Assembly (NCBI RefSeq): GCF_019393635.1
Contig: NC_057866.1
Coordinates: 226,265,359 to 226,329,358 of the forward strand
Length of the DNA stretch: 64,000 nucleotides
Direction: 5' to 3'
DNA from: Dromiciops gliroides
Lineage: Eukaryota; Chordata; Mammalia; Microbiotheria; Microbiotheriidae
Shown here: piece by piece, positions 10,713 through 24,500 of the stretch
How the letters are laid out: the number at the start of each line of letters is the position of its first letter
How positions within the stretch are numbered: the stretch's first letter is position 1
Program-made: the position numbers and the translations under genes
Notes under the pieces: model-generated
What the model was told of the DNA's origin: nothing
What the model saw: the letters and a program-made list of their open reading frames with translations, nothing else
Databases searched by the model: none

Positions 10713-10854
10713 GATAGCATGGCCTAGTGACTAGAAAGTTGAACTTGCGGGCAGAAAGACTTTGTTCAATACTCTTTTTATTTTATATCTAAGTAAACTT
10801 CCTTTTATCTCCTTCTGTTCCAACACCAAACCCATTCTAAAAGAGAACTTTACC

Positions 10855-11580
10855 CATCACACCCTTTGACCAAGAAATTCCACTGCTGGGAGATGACTCT
10901 ATGGAGTCGATGACAAAAAGAAAAGGTCCCCAAGAGTCCACCAAAATATTTATAATAGAACTTTTGGTAGAAGCAAAAAGGGGAATGGCTAAACAAGTTG
11001 TGGCACATTAATATAATGGAATATTATTATGGTATAAGAAATGATGAATACAGAGAAGCATGGGAAGATCTTTAAGAAATAAGTGAAGGAAGCAGAACCA
11101 AGAAAGTAATATTTATGACTACAACAATGGAAACAGAACTGTTGTTATTCAGTCATTTTTCAGTCATGTCCAAATCTTTGTGACCCCATTTGGGGTTTTC
11201 TTGGCAAAGATACTGGAAGGGTTTGCCATTTCCTTCTCCAGCTCATTTGACATATGAGGAAACTGAGGCTAACAGGGTGAAGTGACTTGCCCAGGGTCAC
11301 ACAGCTAGTATCTGAGGCCGGATTTGAATCCAGGAAGACAAGTCTTCCTGACTCCAGGCCCAGTCCTATCCACTATACCACACAAAACTATAAAAACAGA
11401 ATATTGCAAAATTATGATGACCAAATTTTACCCTAAAGAAGAGATATGAGAAAGCATCTCACATCAGATTTTTTTCACTGCCTTGGTTAGTTTTCTTGAA
11501 ATTTTGTCCTCTCTTTTTTATTATTTATTATGAGAATAGAAGCAAAATATATCAATAAAACTTATGATTTAAAAAAAAAT
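10855..11580 (+). mobile_element. L1 3' fragment, split by a Mar1-like SINE
   Basis: CACACCCTTTGACCAAGAAA, TTCCACTGCTGGGAG and GGGGAATGGCTAAACAAGTT are L1 ORF2 end wording. The L1-like sequence resumes after the SINE at about 11382 and ends in an A-run at 11571-11579. Confidence 0.7.
11141..11381 (-). mobile_element. Mar1-like CORE-SINE inside L1
   Basis: GTTGTTATTCAGTCATTTTT, CCCCATTTGGGGTTTTCTTG and GAGGAAACTGAGGCTAACAG. A near-repeat ACAGAACT/ACAAAACT borders it. Confidence 0.85.
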
Positions 11581-12447
11581 AATTCACGGTCACTCAAATC
11601 TTACAATGAGATGTTAGAGCAGAAGGAATGAGGTTTTTTGGAGGAAGCATCAAACAGGCTTCCGGGACTTAACCCAGAAACCTGACTAACCTCCTTTAAT
11701 AGTGCCAGTTTTCTATATCATATATAAACGACAAACTTACAAAACCACTGCTTTGGGGAAACTACTGATTGATTCTATTTAGCATCTCAGTTGACAATAC
11801 TGATTTTGGTTAAGACCGGTGAGTCCATTTTTGTTAGGAGTTCCCAATGAGGAAAATTCTTTTACCAATTCGGATCAACTTATAGTATTAGAGTTGCTTA
11901 GGGCATTGAGAGGTTAAATGATTTTCCAAAGGTCATATAATCACCCTGTGTCAGCGATTGGACTTTCATCCATATCTTCTAGACTTCAAGATCTGATGTC
12001 TATTGATTATACTACACCGAATATTAAAAGACTAATCTGCCAAAAGGAGCAAAATAAGCAAAAAAGAATATACAGGAAGATTAAATGGGCTATGACTTCA
12101 TTCCTTAAACACTGTCAAGGAAGTACTGACTTGATCTTTTTTTTCTTTTTTAATCCCATTGCTTTACTATAAGAAGAAGATATAAAAATGAGGTAAAGTA
12201 TTAGGTTTCTTTTTAATATACTAGTTGGGAACATTCCATTCAACAGTTCAAATACTAATAGAACACCACATGCACATGAAATAAAATTAGGCAATAGTCC
12301 TGGCTTTTGAGAATACAAGTCAGTACATGAATACAAGTAGGAATCAGCTTTGTGGGAATATTAAATAGATTAAAGTTAAAATACAGAAAAAATTGGAAAA
12401 AATGATGTAGGTTGGCTCTTTTTCCTTTCATAATTCAAAAGTTGATC

Positions 12448-12535
12448 TCAAGTTAGTTTCATGGGTAAAGCATTGGATACGGGCATTGACTGGTGAGTCT
12501 GACATCGGATCATCGCAGATATTGCTCTTCGGAAC
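12448..12535 (-). CDS. RRH: RRH exon 7 (cytoplasmic tail and stop)
   Basis: Acceptor CTTATAG before 12535. The exon encodes FRRAISAMIRCQTHQSMPV and then SNALPMKLT with TGA at 12450-12448. Human reads FRRAMLAMFKCQTHQTMPV and runs several residues further, so the tail here is shorter by about nine residues. Phase fits exon 6. I could not pick a convincing polyadenylation signal; ATTAAA occurs on this strand near 12213 and 12147. Confidence 0.88.
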
Positions 12536-15500
12536 CTATAAGAAAGGGGAGGAATCTGTCATAATTCATAATTGCTTGAAATGTTGATTTTTTTAAAAAA
12601 ACTTTCAAATGTTCTCTGTCTCTAACATCTGTATTTGAATCCTTTTAAAACACATGAAGGGGTGGCTAGGTGGCACAGTGGATAGAGTACCGGCCCTGGA
12701 GTCAGGAGGACCTGAGTTCAAATCAGGCCTCAGACACTTAACACTTACTAGCTGTGTGACCCTGGGAAAGTCACTTAACCCCAACTGCCTCACTAAAAAA
12801 CAAAAACATAAACAGTCTAAAGACCAAATTCAGATTATTGCCCATAAATTAGAAAAAATTATTGTCATTTAATGTTCATCTTCCATGTCCCTGAGGTCAC
12901 ACTTGAATTCGAGTCTTCCTGATTCCAAGCCCAGCACTCTATCCACTGTGCCACCCACTTAATAGAGCAAGTACAACTCCAATTCAAATACAAATTTGGG
13001 CATGTATTGACTGTGTGACCCTGGACAAGTCACCTGAGGGAGTGTGGTAGAGTGATGTCAATGAATTTAATATTTAATAATCTTCTACTTCCTAGCAGGG
13101 GTCCAACCTTACTGAAAATTTTGACAATGACAGTTGAGATCAAACAGTCAACAATGGGGCAGCTAGGTGGCGCAGCAGATAAAACACCAGCCCTGGATTC
13201 AGGAGGACCTGAGTTCAAATCCAATCTCAGACACTTGACACTTACTAGCTGTGTGATCCTGGGCAAGTCACTTAACCTTCATTGCCCCAAACAAACAAAA
13301 AAACAGTCAACAAGTATTTATTAAGCACCCACTATATTTCAGACACTGGAAATTTAAAAAAAAAATCAATGAGATGATCCCTGCTGGCAAAGGATTTACA
13401 TTCTAATGCAGGAGGACAAGAATAAGGGTCAATAAGGGTCCCATGGTCTAGAGCTTTCAAATGATTCTCCATCCCAATGGATGGAGAACACTAATTAGTG
13501 AGTGAATGCAATAACCATTCTTCCTGTTTGTAGGTATTAGCCATGTTGGATCATTAACAATAGGAGTTTCTCTCTGCATCTACTATACACACATATACAA
13601 TAAGGTATATCTTTAGGCACACAAAAATTCAGCTGGAAGCATTTGGATTCAAATTCTAAGTTTCAAAATCCCTTCTTCTCTAGTGAATCTTCCAGGTGAA
13701 ATATTTCAGTAGAATCAATCCATTCTATCCTTTCTCCCAACTTACATACAATGTAAATTGTGTTGGAGGGGGGGCGGGGGTTGGTGATAATAGAGGATGG
13801 AGAAGTAGAGGGAATCCTCCTTGAAGACACATAGAGGAGGCCTTGTTTGCCTAACATGATGCTCATCGAGACCCAGGGCTCTTCAAAGTAACATCAGACT
13901 GCTTCCCTGGGTTTGGATGAAATCTGAGAGAGCATGACTTCATGAATCCAGTGCTGCCTGACTCCACATACTACCATGGCGACGCTGGACAAATATGGGT
14001 TTGAGCATCCTCACCTAGAAGAGGAGATTTAGATCTGATGATCTCCTAGATCCCTGCCAACTCCAAACCTATGCCATCAACTCATACCTCTGTTACCTTT
14101 TAATACCAACACGACTTTGGTAGTTTCTGTTTCGAGGCACTTACTTCTTGTTGGCAGCCACATATATACAGGGATTGTAGAAGGTGGAAGATTTCGCAAA
14201 GAGAGGGGCTATGATAGCCATTGCTGGGGGAATCTCCTTTGGGTCTCCAAAAGAAGCCCATAAGCACACAACGGAATAAGGGGACCAAGCAAGCAGGAAC
14301 ATTAAAATCATTATCACAGACATCTGGAAAACAAGACAGTTGTCCATTTAAACACTTCAATATATAAAAATTCTCTGGCTTAGGACTGGGGCAGGGCATT
14401 GTGGTACAATCATGAGCGCTATCCCCAAAGCCAGGAAGACTGAAGTTCATGTCCTGCCTCTGATATTTAGGTACTGTGGGCAAGTCACTTAACTTTTCAA
14501 TGCTACAAGGCAAATCTCTAGGGATAGAGAAGCGGTACTTATATAGTACCTACCATGTGCCAGGCACTGTGCGAAGTACTTTTTACAAATATTATCTCAT
14601 TTGATCTTCACGGCACCCTATGAATTAGATACTATCAATATCCCATTTTGCAAATGAGGAAATTGAGATAAATTAAGGTTAAATGACTTGCCCATGGTCA
14701 CACAGCTAGTGTCTGAGGCCAGATTTGAACTCCAGCCTTCCTGATGTCAGGCCCAGTACTCTAGCCACCATGCCTCGAAAGGCAATGACCTCCCCATAGC
14801 TACTGATGCCTTCTTTCTCTATTCTGCATATATCTATGTACCTAGTTATTTTACATACTGTCTCCCCCATTAAAATGTATGGAAGAGACTATTTCTTTAT
14901 AGCCCCCTGGGCTTAGCACAATGTCTGACACACAATAAGCCCTTAATAAATGCTTGTTGAAGGGAATTTTCTCACTGGGAATCCCCTACACTAATGAAAT
15001 CACAGATCCATTTCCTTCAGTTTCACCTTCCTTATATGCCCGGGGATAGCTCCAATATCAGGAGAAAGCACAGCATGAACACGTTTAATTATATGGTAAG
15101 TTAACTTTGAGAATCTTTTTTTTTTTTTAGTGAGGCAATTGGGGTTAAGTGACTTGCCCAAAGTCACACAGCTAGTAAGTGTTAAGTGTCTGAGGCCGGA
15201 TTTGAACTCAGGTACTCCTGACTCCAGGGCCGGTGCTCTATCCACTGCGCCATCTGGCTGCCCCAACTTTGAGAATCTTACACAAATTTAGACAACCCTA
15301 GAACACAAGTTTTTTGTTGTTCAGTCGTTTCAGTCATGCCTTTTTGTGAATTTCATTTGGTTTTCCTGGCAAAGAGACTGCAATGGTTTGCTTTTTCCTT
15401 CTCCAGCTCATTTTACAGATGAGGAAACTGAGGCAAATAGGGTTAAGTGACTTAGCCAAGGTCACACAGCTAGTAAGTGAAGTCAGATTTGAACACAGGA

Positions 15501-18500
15501 AGATGAGTCTTTCTGACTCCAGGCCTGGAGCTCTAGCCACTGTACACCTCTAGCTGCCCAGAACACAGGCTTGCGATCTCATGTCAGCATTCTGAGTCCT
15601 CCCTCTTTCTTCTGGCATGGCTGGGGACTGCTGAGCAAACACTGGCCAGAGATGGGAATTAGGTGGGGGTGGGGATGAAGGGGTGGGGAAGGGCAGTAAA
15701 GGAAGGGAGGAAGAGGAAAGGAGGTAGCTCTCTCATTCAAGTGGCATGGGAAGAGACTGTGATGGCAGGAAGTGTTTGTAGGCCTAAGAAAACCAGCCTT
15801 GCCTTGTGCCATAGGTTGCTGAACCTGCCCTATCACTTCCTTAGGGTAATGGCCTATCACCTTTGACAACTTTCTATGTGCATGCTGGGGGATTCGGGTG
15901 AGGTCGAATAGCAAACTTGGAGCTCAACTGATAAGAACATAGAAGTGATAATAGACCGGTTGGGATGCATTTACATGATGAAAACAGCTAGTAATTTTGG
16001 GGTTTGTTTTGTCTTACAGGGCAATGAAGGTTAAGTGACTTGCCCAGGGTCACACAGCTAACAAGTGTCTAGTGTCTGAGGCCTGATTTGAACTCTGGTC
16101 CTTCTGAATCCAGGGCCAGTGCTTTATCTAGAGCACTACCTAGCTGCCCCCAATTTTCTAAAAGAAATATCCCCGGGGGCGGCTAGGTGGTGCAGTGGAT
16201 AGAGCACCGGCCCTGGATTCAGGAGTACCTGAATTCAAATCCGGCCTCAGACACTTAACACTTACTAGCTGTGTGACCCTGGGCAAGTCACTTAACCCCC
16301 ATTGCAACGCAAAAAAACCAAAAAACCAAAAAACCCAAAAACAAAAACAAATAAAAGAAATATCCCCTCTTACCTTTGTTACATCGACTTGGTTTGACCA
16401 GTCTCTGTTTATGTGCTCAGGACAGTTGCTAGGACTATATTCTTTCATCTTTTGAGAAACATTGTAGTAACAGTAAAACATGGCCACTAAGGGCATGACA
16501 AAATTTATAGCAATAACGGTCATTGTGTAAGAAACAAAAGATCTGAAAAACAAAAGCAATTATTACCCCCTAAAGAATTTTCAAACAAAAAATTAATAGA
16601 GCAAATTGCTCCTACTTAGAGATCACTCTCGCAATTTTCTTAGAAATTTTGTCTTTATAAAAAGAAAATTCATCATTTTATAGTTAATTGAGATGTTTCT
16701 GGTTTTCATAGCAGCATCCTTTTGATGAACTCCATTCTCCCAGGAAAACGATATAGCACTTTCCCCCAGAATTCTTGTGGGAGCTGCACTTTGTCTATAC
16801 AGCACTCAAAAGATGTTTCCTAAGCAATCTCTGAAAAGATTGTAAGGAATGAGTAGCCGCTAGGATCTTGAGTCATCATCATCAATAATTCTGGCTCCCT
16901 GTCCCACCCCAGTTCTCTTCTCCATTCTAGGTCCTACCCTCATGTGCTCCTGATAATGCATACCCTCCACTCATAGGAAATTTCAAGAAGAAAGGAAAGG
17001 ATATAGGTATATGTTGTTATTTTTAGTTGTGTCCGATTCTTTGTGATCCCATTTGGGGTTTTCTTAGCAAAGATACTGCACTGGTTTAGCATTTCCTTCT
17101 CCAGTTCATTTGACAGATGAGGAAACTGAGGCAGAGTTAAGTACTTGCCCAGGGTCAAACATCTAGTAAGTGTCTGAAGCCAGATGTGAGCTCTACCCAC
17201 TTCACCATCTAGCTGCTCATATAAGTATATAGGTAAAGATAAAAGGAACTGGATATTCCTCCCTCCAGACAACTAAAGAAACTTTCCTATATCTCTTGTC
17301 TTGCTCTCAAAGCCTGTATAATCTGAAAACTCATGAAATTTTACTTCCTATTCAACTATCAGCACCATTATAAACTTTGCCTTCTATCGATATCTATGTA
17401 GGGACCTTTCTAGCTCTCAAAACATCTGCAAGGCTAAGGAATACTCTTTAAACAGAAAAAAATAAAATAAGTGAACTTAGCCAAAATCCAGAAGAATATA
17501 GAAATTCCTAAATTTGTAATGTGTGACTTTACATAGTAAAACTCTCTTATGCATCATTCTTCCGCCAGTTTATAGTACATGTAGCGCCAGTCGGATCCGG
17601 AGCATAACCAGCCCAACCTATAATAGGCATCAAGGCCCAAAAAAAGCCATTCACCCAAGCAGTCAGAATCATGATGGTGTAATTATAAGGAGTCATTCTT
17701 CTTCCTATTGACCAATAAACACAATCAATGCTGACATCATTCATCAATAAACGGTTCTGTACTTCCAATTATTTTTTTTAAGATGGGATTAAGTTAAATT
17801 GATATTAAATAGGGGTTTTTTTTGTATTTGGGAGGTTTTTTACATTTCAGCATTTTTATTCTCTCAAACTTTGAGTATGCACACATACTTCATTATTAAA
17901 GGTATTGTATTATCAAAGACAAATAAACTAATTTTGACTATGACTCACTGTACACACACTTCATATTAGAAGTATTGTGTTACCAAAAGCAGGTAAACTT
18001 ATTTAGTCTGTGACCTACTCACGGCTTAGCACCTCTCTCTATCTCCGTAGTACTGACAACATTCAATTTGGCAAATGGAAGGATTCTCTACTCATTCACC
18101 CTTCCATCTGTAAAAAAAAAATATTTCCATGTGTATCCCCACTGAGCGGAGCATGGGCTGGGCAATTGAGTGAGGCCTGTGTGCCTGCGGCAGTTTCAGG
18201 GAGAGCAGTCATGCTAGGGGAGGAGCAGCCCGTTTGGGGCACCCAAGGCTAATTTTAGCCCCTTACACATCCCTACTTCCATTTCATTGCCTGGTCTCTA
18301 GGCAGTGAAGAGTTCAATCTGCTGACTGACCAAATGGAGCTTGTCAACAGACTTCAGGAAAATGATTTTTTTTTTTTAATTAATCACTTCAGCCCCACAG
18401 CTTCCTGTGTGAAGTCTGGACTTGAATCTGAACCAGAGCAAAACTGACTCTCCAAAGAAAGGTGAGCTGGAGTCCAGAACAACATGAGAATTCCTCGGCT

Positions 18501-21500
18501 TAAGACCATCTGAGAGAAATGATCAGCCCTGACCCACGAGCTACCTTATGATGAGTAACAAATATGGTCCCAATGCCATGGGGCATTGTACTTGTTCTTC
18601 TATAGCCCTTCTTTTGTAGGACTGATATATTTTCAACAGCACCTGAGCATCATGCTTATGAGTTCACTGTGCACCCATTGATCAGTAGATGGAGTGATAG
18701 AAATAGAATGATAATCTTTTCCCTAAAAATGCACTTGAGATTCCAAGGTCAGTTTGCTTGTTACTTTCAATATCAGAAACCTAAAGAAGAGAGACACATG
18801 GTTTCTTGGTCATCTCTGAGAAGATGGATTATGCAAAAAAAATTTTTTTGAAGAAAATGGGAAGAACTCAAGTAAGCAGTTGTCCTAAATGTAAGAATAA
18901 AAGTATAGAACAAAAACATGGGCTGAAATCAGCATCAACACTTACTCAAAAAACTACTAAAGAGACAAGATATCTTAGCATGGTAGGGAGTTACAATAAG
19001 GAAATGAAATTACTAATGAGTGTGGATGCAGGTCTACTTTCTGGTTGGGCAGTTACCATGTAGTTAACAGTTGCTGTCAGAAAGGACCAAGGGAAAGCCT
19101 GAATTAAAGATGCAAATTTAGTATGTAAAGTAGATTTTTTTCTTTTTTGGCAAGGCAATTGGGTTAAGTGACTTGCCCAGGGTCACATAGCTAGTAAGTG
19201 TTAAGTGTCTGAGGCCGGATTTGAACTCAGATCCTCCTGACTCCACGGCCAGTGCTCTATCCACTGCGCCACCTAGCTGCCCCTGTAAAGTAGATTTTAA
19301 AGCAGTTATATGCTAGATCAGTGGATCTCAAAGTGTGATCCAGGGACCCTTGGGAGTCTCTAAAACCCTTTCAGGGAGTCCATGAGGCAAAACAAAGACT
19401 GAGCTCCTTGAGAACAGGGATTGTTTGGGGGGGTTTTTGTCTTTCTTCGTATCCTAAAGCGTATCATCTCCCACAGTACATAGCACACAGTAGGTGCTAG
19501 TAACAATAGTCATAATAATCCTAAGACTTTTTAATTTTTAATAGTTAATACCTATAAACCACATAAACAAAGCCTCTTTGGGGGATCCTCAATTTTTAAG
19601 AGTGTGAAGGGGTCCTGAGACCAAAAAGTTGAAAACCACTGTATTAGACAATAGAGGCATGAGAATCATTTGAAACTGGCCTGGAAAAAACTGGGTCCCA
19701 CATAAAAACAATGCTGAGTGTGGCTCAGAACCATCAAAACTGTTTTGGATAGTGTAGAATGGAGCAGTAACTCAGCCCTTATCATTAATCTGTTTTGAAA
19801 GCCCATAAGGACAGAGCTGTACCGAGATCAGGTTGACAGATGGTCAGGTAACGATCAATAGCCACAGCAGTGAGCAATCCAATACTTGCCATTCCAAAAA
19901 AGATGTTTAAACCAGCATAAATCTGAAATTAAAAATCATATACAATTTTAATCACCCTCCCAAGAAGCAATTAAAGTTATTTGACTGTTATATTCAAAAA
20001 ATTTTATCTATATTCAGGCATAGTTTAATTTTTACTAATTCTTAATCAGTAAAATAAATTAATTTTCTTTTTTAACTGTTTTAATAAGTTCACTTCAGGT
20101 AAGCCTTGAATACATTTTATAACAGAAAGAGTCATTTGTTCTTTTTATGGTTTAAAAAAACCATAACCACCTGTTCAACTCAACCAATGTATCAAAAATT
20201 CAGATTTAATTTGCTTTCTTTACATTAAATATAACAATGACTATCTTAAATGCTTAATTCTAAATGGGGACTTTTAATGGAAACATTTACTGTAACAAAA
20301 TGGTAACTGAACTAAATTATTTGGATACTATGAGTCTGCAAGACTGATTCAACAAGTAACCATGGAAATTCGTTTGAAAATATATGTACAACAAATGACA
20401 GCAATGGAAATCAAAAGAACAAAAAAATGAATGCTCCATAATTATACTAACTGAGCTTGACCTGGAGAAGAGTTGAGAAAATGCACTTTTCCTCTCTCTG
20501 TTACAGTAGTAAGAAAATGTGAACGTGGAATGTGGTAGACTCCATTAGACTCAGTCAATGTGCTGCTTAGCTTTGTTGAAAAACTATCACTCTTTTGTAA
20601 AAAATAACTTGTTACCAATGTCTTTTGTTTTTTGTATCATCATAGTTTTGCCCAAGTTGTTGTTGCTGCTGTTGTTAATTGTTTCAGTCATGTCCAATTC
20701 TGTGACCCCATTTGGGGTTTTCTTGCAAAGATACTGGAATGGTTTGCTATTTCCTTCTCCAGGATCTATCCTCGTCCTCCCTCCACCCCCACCCCCACCC
20801 CCGCAGAGAGCTATCCCATATAACAAATAGTAATTTTTTTTAAAGACAAAAGATGTTTCTTCTTTCTTTTTTAATCTTTGATACAGGGGACAGCTAAGTG
20901 AGTAGGGGACTAGAGAGGGGTACATTCAGAGATGAAAGTGATACAAAACCAAAAGATATTAACAAGATTTTAAAATTTTAAAAGAAAATTCATGTATAAG
21001 TGTGCTTACTCTGCTTGGCTTGGGAGTGTGCATAATTCATAAAATTGCTACCATCAGAGAGACAGTGTGACCTAATGGATAGAACACTGAAGAGAAGAGC
21101 CGACCCTGACAGTCCCTAGCTGGATGACACTGGGCCAGTTGCTTGATGTTGCTGAGCCTCAGTTTCCTCACCTAGAAAAAAGGGTTGATCATAATCTTCA
21201 TCTACATTAAATGTCCACCTAAAGTTTATGAAGTTTCCTGGAAGACTTTCTGGATCTGACAAGATAGATCAAATAGGAATATATATATGGAAAGTAATTT
21301 GTAAATATAAGCTGTTATTAGGGTCATAGCACATTAGAACTGGGAAAGAGATGAGAAAGACTCCCTCACGGCCAGGCAGTTGCAGAGCACTGAATCTCCC
21401 TCAGGGAGGAAAACTGTATGCAAAGGGTCCTTTGAGCCAACAGCTGCATATAAAATCATCCCACAATATGGCCCCTTCATACTCTTCCAGTGTCCTTACA

Positions 21501-24500
21501 CTTTATTCTCATCTTCATATTCTTCAGTCCAGCCACATTGGCCTCTTGGCTGTTCCTTGAACATACAACACTTCTCCCAATTCCAGGCATTTTCACTGAC
21601 TGTCCCCTATGCCTTAAATGTCCTTCGTTCTCCTTGTCTCTGCCTCTTGGTTCCCTGCTGTTGTTGTTCGGTCACATCTGTCTCTTAGTGACCCCATTTG
21701 GGGTTTTCTTGGCAGAGATACTGGAATGGTTTGCCATTTTTTTCTCCGGCTCATTTTATAGATGAGGAAACTGAGGCAAACAGGGTGTAGTGACTTGCCC
21801 AGGGTCACACAGCTAGTAAGTCTGTGGCTTGGCTAGATTCGAACTCAGGTCTTCCTGATTCTAGACCCAGCACTATCTACTGAATCACCTAGATGCCCCC
21901 TTGGCTCCCCTGGCCTCCTTCAAATCTCAGCTAAAATCCTACGTTCTAAGAGGCCTTTTCTAATTACCCTTAGTACTACCACCTTCCCTCAGATTTGCTC
22001 CAATTTATCCTGTATACATAAGTGTGTGCACACAGTATGTACACACACATACATACATCTTGTTGATACATAGGTGATTGCATGTCATCTTCCATATTAG
22101 AATGTGAGTTTTTTGAGAACAAGGATTGTCTTTTGCTTTTTTTTTATCTCCAGGACTTAGCACAGTGCCCACCACATTTTAGATGCTTAATAAATACTAG
22201 TTGACTTGACATCTTTTTTTTTTGGGGGGGGGGCAGGGCAATGAAGGTTAAGTGACTTGCTCAAGGTCACATAGCTAGTAAGTGTGAAGTGACTGAGGCC
22301 AAATTTGAACTCAGATCCTCCTGAATCCAGGGCCAGTGCTTTACCCACTACACCACCTAGCTGCCCCCGACATCTTTATTTTTAAGCTAATAATTTCAGC
22401 TGATATTCCAAATCTTTTATAAAGCTGAATTTATTCTAGATCTCTTTCCTATAGTTCATGTGACTGATAGTCCCCATTAAAACTCTTTCTCAAACAAAAT
22501 GGTGCCTTTGTTTGATGGGACTCAGGTTCTAGATGCTATATGTTCAAGACCCAAAGATCCTAGCAATCCTTCCCCTCTCTCCCAAAAGATTTGGGTTATA
22601 TTAGGCTCAATAACAATTGGTGAAAGTTGGTGGTTCTCCCCTCAGTGAGCAAATTCATAAATGTTTATGAGCATCTACATACACATCCCATGCTTTGCTA
22701 GGTTCCCCAACCTCTAACACAGACCTGCCTAGTAGCTAGACCAGAACTACAACCCCATCTTCTGGTTTCTACTTCTTTCCTCTATGTTATATTTCCTCTT
22801 TGGATTGATAAAGAAAAAAGGCACTTTCAATCCTCTGACATCATTCTGCTCAAAAGCAAATTCCTAACCATTCCACAAGCCATTGTCATTGAAAGCCTAA
22901 GATCTAATAAGATTCCCACTTAAAATAAGTCCTCTTTAAAAAGAAAACATTCTAATTACTCTACCTTTTCCCCCCAAAAATGAAAATTGCTTTCAGTATT
23001 TGAGATCACAGGATCACAGCTCAGGAGTAGGAAGAGACTTCAGAGTCCCTTTGATACAAAAGTTCTGAGCCATTTTTGTGTTATGGGCAGGTGAAGCCCT
23101 TTTGCTGGTGAAGCCTTCTTGGAATCAATTTTTTTTAATGCATGAAATAAAATATATAGGATTATAAAGGAGATCAATTGCATTGAAATACAAATATCAA
23201 ATTTCTTTTAAGGCCACAGACACCAACAAGGTTAAGAATCTCTACTTAGGTTCAATAATTTCATTTTACAGGTGAAGAAATTTGGACATAGGGAAGTTTT
23301 GCCTAAGATCAGAAGGAAAACTTAAACCTAGGTCTTTGAAACCAAAACCAATGATCTTGTTCCACATTATTCCCTAACAACCCAGAAGCTCTCAAATACC
23401 TGGCATCCAGCATATCCAAATTTCCAACTTCCGTAGAGGTCTGAAGCAGCAGACATGGGATAACCAATGCTGCTAACCCCTATATCAGTAACAGCCAGAT
23501 TTATGATAATTGTATTTGTTGGTGTCCGAAGTTCTTTGTATTTAACAAAGATGCCTAGCACGACGACGTTGCTGAGAATACTTATCACACCTACAAAAAC
23601 ACAGAAAACAAGGCACTCAGTATCTTAATTTGGACATGTTTAAAAGCAAGTTCAATATGAACATCAAAGTAGCCAGAAATGATTGTGTAGACATACTAAC
23701 CAGGAGCCTTAACTGATACCAATACAGTGGACTAGAGGAAGCAATAACAGGCAGAAGTAGTATCTGCACTTAAGAAAAGTCCACAAACCCCAGAATACCT
23801 TTAACAATGATAGAGCCGGGGCAGCTAGGTGGCACAGTGGATAAAGCACCGGCCCTGGATTCAGGAGTACCTGAGTTCAAATCCGGCCTCAGACACTTGA
23901 CACTTACTAGCTGTGTGACCCTGGGCAAGTCACTTAACCCCCATTGCCCCGCAAACAAAAACAAACAAAAAAAACAAAAAAAACAATGATAGAGCCGGCA
24001 TCCAGACCCCCCCCACTGTGACTGACTCCTCTGGATCTTGGTTCCTTAGCTGTTGTTGAGTCATTTCAGTCATGTCCTACTCTTTGTGACCCCAATTGGG
24101 GTCTTCTTGGCAAAGATATTGGAGTGGTTTGCCATTTCCTTTTCTAGCTCATTTTACAGATGAGGAAACTGAGGCAAACAGCATTAAGTGACTTGTCTAG
24201 GGTCACCCTGCCAGTAAGTGTCTGAGGCCAGATCTGAACTCGGGCCTGGCACTATTATCTACTGTGCCACCTAGCTACCCAGGTCCTTAGCTACAGTTCC
24301 TGTTTTCATTAACTATGTCTCTCCTGTGTCAGACACTCTGACTCAATTCCCTCCTCTTCCTTCGGGAAAAACTGAGAAAGGCACTTCTCTCACTTTGTGA
24401 GAAAAGCTGCCTTAAAACTGTTTAGCAACAACTCTACTCCCACCAATCTGCAACCCATATAACCACTTTTCTTTAAAGATCTCAGAACACACTCAAAGTT

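Larger units (their letters stand above)
6628..12447. other. LRIT3-RRH intergenic region
   Basis: 5.8 kb upstream of LRIT3 and downstream of RRH. It holds L2, MIR, short SINEs, a Mar1-like SINE and 3' parts of L1 elements. The first 500 bp upstream of LRIT3 (6628-7190), and 7380-7990, contain no repeat I recognise and could hold LRIT3 regulatory sequence. Confidence 0.6.

Noticed and set aside
17542-17550. U12-type AT-AC intron at RRH exon 4
   Set aside because: The sequence ATAAGAGAG lacks the ATATCCTT donor and the intron ends in CAG.
17551-17553. GC-AG intron as the explanation for the RRH exon 4 donor
   Set aside because: Using GC at 17552 leaves the exon in the wrong phase with exon 5 and the context AT|GCATAA is poor for a GC donor.
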